DNA of 8,077 nt. Origin: JAFAGX01 sp035501575. GTDB taxonomy: Bacteria; Acidobacteriota; Terriglobia; Terriglobales; Acidobacteriaceae. The first letter of the stretch is position 1. Every line of letters begins with the position of its first letter. A model generated the notes under the pieces. It did no database searches. It saw only the letters and a program-made list of their open reading frames with translations, and had not been told where the DNA came from. Location of the stretch: assembly GCA_035501575.1 (NCBI GenBank), contig DATJVZ010000028.1, positions 1-8,077 on the forward strand. Reading direction: 5' to 3'. This document shows, piece after piece, positions 5,935-8,077 of the stretch. The position numbers and the translations under genes were made by a program.

Positions 5935-7662
5935 TTAGACTGGAACAGAACGGCCAGCTGTCCGACGATGCGGGCGCTTTGCTTTTTGGCCCTTGGATGC
6001 AGCGCGAATCGCCCTGGAAGTCGGCTTGCCCGCCTTCAGAAGGTTGGAAAGCGCGGTGCCGTCCGGCGAGCCAAGTCCGCTGCCCGCATCCCATCCCGCT
6101 CCGGCATCGTAACCAACGTTCTTGAATTGCCGATAACTGACCCGATTGTTTCCCGTGGTGATGTCATGGAATGCGCCAGACCCTCCGCCCAGTGCATAAA
6201 GCTGCGGATTCACGAATCCGACTCGCCCCTTAAGCTTTTGGTTAATACGGGCAACAAGTGCGGCCCATAAGGGAGCCACCGCACTCGTGCCCCCCACCTG
6301 CTCGTTTTGTCCGTCAACGAGAATGTTGTAACCCGTGTCTGGGTCGCCGTCGCCGGTAACGTCGGGGACACCTCGACCCTTGAATCCTGCAGGGTTCGGA
6401 GCCGGGGGAACGGAAGCTTGCCGCTGATAATCCGGCATTGAAAACGCACCACTGACGCCCCCACCGCCCGCTCCGAACGAGCCGTCAGGACCGGCATCGG
6501 GAGATACGTCCGCTTGGTTCTGGTTCCATACGGACTCGGATGAGATTGCGTCGTTTGCGATTACAAGGCGCGTGCCGCCACAGGAGAGAGCAAACGGGCT
6601 GGACGACGGGAAATCCACGTGCGCCTTGCCGTCCCAATCTTTCGGCCCCATATCGGCTGCGCCGTTGTCGCCGGCCGCGACGCACACCGTGATTCCCAGC
6701 AAAGCTGCCGCTTGTAATTCCTTGTCAAACTGCACTTGGAAACCGTTGCTTCCCAGTTCTTCCGGCCCGCCCCAACTTATAGAAATTACCGAGGGATTGT
6801 TTTCGGTATCGTGGATCGCCTTGGTCAGCGCGTCCAGAAAGCCGTTGGAGGCAGCATCGTTGGGTGCGAAGTACACCACATACTTCGCCCCCGGTGCGGC
6901 CGCGCCCGCCACTTCGATGTCGAGGACAACCTCGGCGTCGGCGCTACTGGCGCTGCTCGGCGCGTTCGTGCCACCGTCCACCGAAACGGGGATCACCGTA
7001 GGTGCGCTCAGTCCGAGACTCGAGAAATAAGCGTCCAGATCCGACGGTCGATAGCCGCCGCCCAACTCGATGATCCCGATCGTTTGGCCGGACCCGTCAA
7101 AGCCGGAAGGAAAATTGTAGAGCTTTGCGACCTCGGCCCCGGTAAGCGGACGAGGATTGGCTGCCGCGTGGGAGCCTGAATGATGCCGCCTGGCAACCGG
7201 ACGGTTATCCAGCCCAAAAACTCCTTCCACCACTGACGCGAGCTGGGCAGGAATCTGCACCGGCCCGGTGCGGCCCCGATAGGTTCCTGCCGGGTATGCG
7301 TAAATCTTGAGAGACACTCCGAAGGCACGATTGAAGTCGGCGACGGTGCCCGCGAGAATGACGCTGCGCCGCGGAACACTTTCCCGAACCACGCTAAGGT
7401 TGTTTTCCTCGGCAAACTTTTTCACCAAGGCGAGATCCTTTTTGGCGGCGCCATAACGTTCCTCGTACTGCTCATGGGTTAACTGCTCCAAGGGAGCGCT
7501 CGAGAGCTTCAACATCTCTTGCGCACTAGGCAAGGCATTCTTGGGTCGAACGCGAACTGTGACCTCAAATCGCTCATCCGATGGAGCTGGGGCGACGACG
7601 TGTGCACCTGGGAGAGGTTGTCTTTCGCTTCCGGGGATTGAGGTCATTTTCTTCGAAGGCAT
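5935..7662 (-). CDS. Sedolisin (S53) family serine-carboxyl peptidase proform
   Basis: This acid-acting endopeptidase of the sedolisin/kumamolisin family is 575 aa. The inhibitory pro-domain (Pro-kumamolisin-like) spans about 30-155 (FEVTVRVRP, LTHEQYEERYG, VILAGTVADFNRAFGV). The catalytic domain runs from about 172 to 545 and has all expected residues: E244 and D248 four apart (AEVVLDIE), the oxyanion-hole D332 (AAGDNGA) and the nucleophile S460 in GGTSAVAP. The calcium site is present as D500-I501 (FHDITTG) with G521, G523 and D525 (GAGWDAGSG), the same spacing as in kumamolisin. No signal peptide is visible, although the family is normally secreted; this is also seen in other bacterial members. 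The last 30 residues form a Lys/Arg-rich tail absent from the core fold. The start at 7662 is backed by GGAGG 7 bases upstream. It converges with the peptidoglycan-binding gene and diverges from the prolyl oligopeptidase gene. Confidence 0.96.
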   Translation of the reverse strand: MPSKKMTSIPGSERQPLPGAHVVAPAPSDERFEVTVRVRPKNALPSAQEMLKLSSAPLEQLTHEQYEERYGAAKKDLALVKKFAEENNLSVVRESVPRRSVILAGTVADFNRAFGVSLKIYAYPAGTYRGRTGPVQIPAQLASVVEGVFGLDNRPVARRHHSGSHAAANPRPLTGAEVAKLYNFPSGFDGSGQTIGIIELGGGYRPSDLDAYFSSLGLSAPTVIPVSVDGGTNAPSSASSADAEVVLDIEVAGAAAPGAKYVVYFAPNDAASNGFLDALTKAIHDTENNPSVISISWGGPEELGSNGFQVQFDKELQAAALLGITVCVAAGDNGAADMGPKDWDGKAHVDFPSSSPFALSCGGTRLVIANDAISSESVWNQNQADVSPDAGPDGSFGAGGGGVSGAFSMPDYQRQASVPPAPNPAGFKGRGVPDVTGDGDPDTGYNILVDGQNEQVGGTSAVAPLWAALVARINQKLKGRVGFVNPQLYALGGGSGAFHDITTGNNRVSYRQFKNVGYDAGAGWDAGSGLGSPDGTALSNLLKAGKPTSRAIRAASKGQKAKRPHRRTAGRSVPV

Positions 7663-7814
7663 TGTCTTTCCTCCGCTGGTGGCACCTTTCCATACTCTAC
7701 CCCTTCCGAGGCCGGGATCCAGTGACCTCCCGTGTTCTGAGGATACGGTGCATTGCCTTGCGATTCACGGTTGCAGCGTACGACAATACCGGCATGCACA
7801 AGGAGGTAATCCCC
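7663..7814. promoter_or_regulatory. Short divergent spacer with promoters for sedolisin and POP genes
   Basis: The 152 bases between divergent starts hold the sedolisin ribosome site (GGAGGAAAG in minus-strand sense, 7666-7675 region) and the POP ribosome site. A possible plus-strand promoter is TTGCGA (7758-7763) with GACAAT (7782-7787) at 18 bases, each a partial match. No convincing minus-strand promoter was placed. Confidence 0.4.
7800..7807 (+). promoter_or_regulatory. Full-length Shine-Dalgarno before a TTG start
   Basis: AAGGAGGT matches the 16S 3'-end complement over eight bases and lies 7 bases before TTG 7815. It decides in favour of that start over the in-frame ATG at 7794, whose codons run through the ribosome site itself. 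Confidence 0.75.
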
Positions 7815-8077
7815 TTGAAAAGCGCGTTGCGGTCTCTCTCGTTATTGTTCTTGCTGGTGCTGTCGGTTCTGGCTCAGAGCCCATTCATCCCGAAGGCACC
7901 GGATACACCCAAGCGGGCTGTGACCGACGAGTATCAAGGAGTCAAAGTCACGGATGACTACCGCTGGTTGGAGAACTGGGACGATCCCGAAACCAAGCAA
8001 TGGAGCACGGAAGAGAATGCGCGCACGAGAGAGTATCTCGACCACCTGCCAATGCGCGCTGCGGTTCGAGAGCGACT
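7815..8077 (+). CDS. Prolyl oligopeptidase family (S9) protein, N-terminal part
   Basis: Only the first 87 codons are present; the gene runs off the right edge. The N-terminus is a clear signal peptide (LKSALRSLSLLFLLVLSVLA, then Q), so the enzyme is exported. The following residues match the entry to the prolyl oligopeptidase propeller: a DEYQGVKVTDDYRWLE segment like the family DPYRWLE, then WDDPETKQWSTEENARTREYL. The family cuts peptides, usually after proline, with a C-terminal alpha/beta-hydrolase domain that lies outside this window, so catalytic residues cannot be checked. The start is TTG 7815, preceded by AAGGAGGT; the in-frame ATG 7794 would add MHKEVIP. It shares a divergent spacer with the sedolisin gene, which also acts on protein substrates. 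Confidence 0.9.
   Translation, partial: MKSALRSLSLLFLLVLSVLAQSPFIPKAPDTPKRAVTDEYQGVKVTDDYRWLENWDDPETKQWSTEENARTREYLDHLPMRAAVRER

Noticed and set aside
6572..7179. Two overlapping plus-strand frames inside the sedolisin gene
   Set aside because: Antisense to the conserved catalytic domain; composition mirrors the real gene.

Overview
The window looks like a stretch of bacterial chromosome of moderately high GC from a Gram-negative lineage. A TonB with a C-terminal domain, an HtrA protease with an N-terminal membrane anchor, and several exported proteins processed near an Ala-Gln step all imply an inner membrane, a periplasm and an outer membrane. The mix of secreted amidohydrolase, sedolisin, prolyl oligopeptidase and peptidoglycan-binding protein resembles soil Acidobacteriota. 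That taxonomic guess rests on gene content and style only and is tentative.

Layout from left to right: (1) the 3' part of a probably exported metal-dependent amidohydrolase (+), cut by the left edge. (2) A convergent gene-free stretch of about 570 bases with one strong hairpin carrying a GNRA-type loop. (3) A two-gene minus-strand unit: tonB-like energy transducer, then an exported PEBP/YbhB-family protein 12 bases downstream. (4) A divergent control region of about 430 bases with direct repeats, a 29-base dyad and a clear TATAAT promoter. (5) A complete HtrA/DegP-type protease with two PDZ domains (+), followed by a small exported peptidoglycan-binding-domain protein. (6) A short convergent gap with terminator-like repeats. 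(7) A complete sedolisin (S53) peptidase (-). (8) A divergent gap of about 150 bases, then the start of an exported prolyl oligopeptidase (S9), cut by the right edge.

The common theme is the cell envelope and extracytoplasmic protein handling: HtrA for quality control, TonB for energising outer-membrane uptake, and sedolisin and prolyl oligopeptidase for breaking down proteins and peptides. The genes form several short transcription units in alternating directions, so this is more likely ordinary chromosomal neighbourhood than one dedicated system. I see no mobile element, CRISPR array, tRNA, rRNA or recognisable riboswitch. I found no convincing undescribed multi-gene system. The items most worth a second look are the structured gene-free region near 1300-1385, the dyad upstream of htrA, the stop codon that splits the start region of the peptidoglycan-binding protein gene, and the sedolisin with no signal peptide but a basic C-terminal tail.
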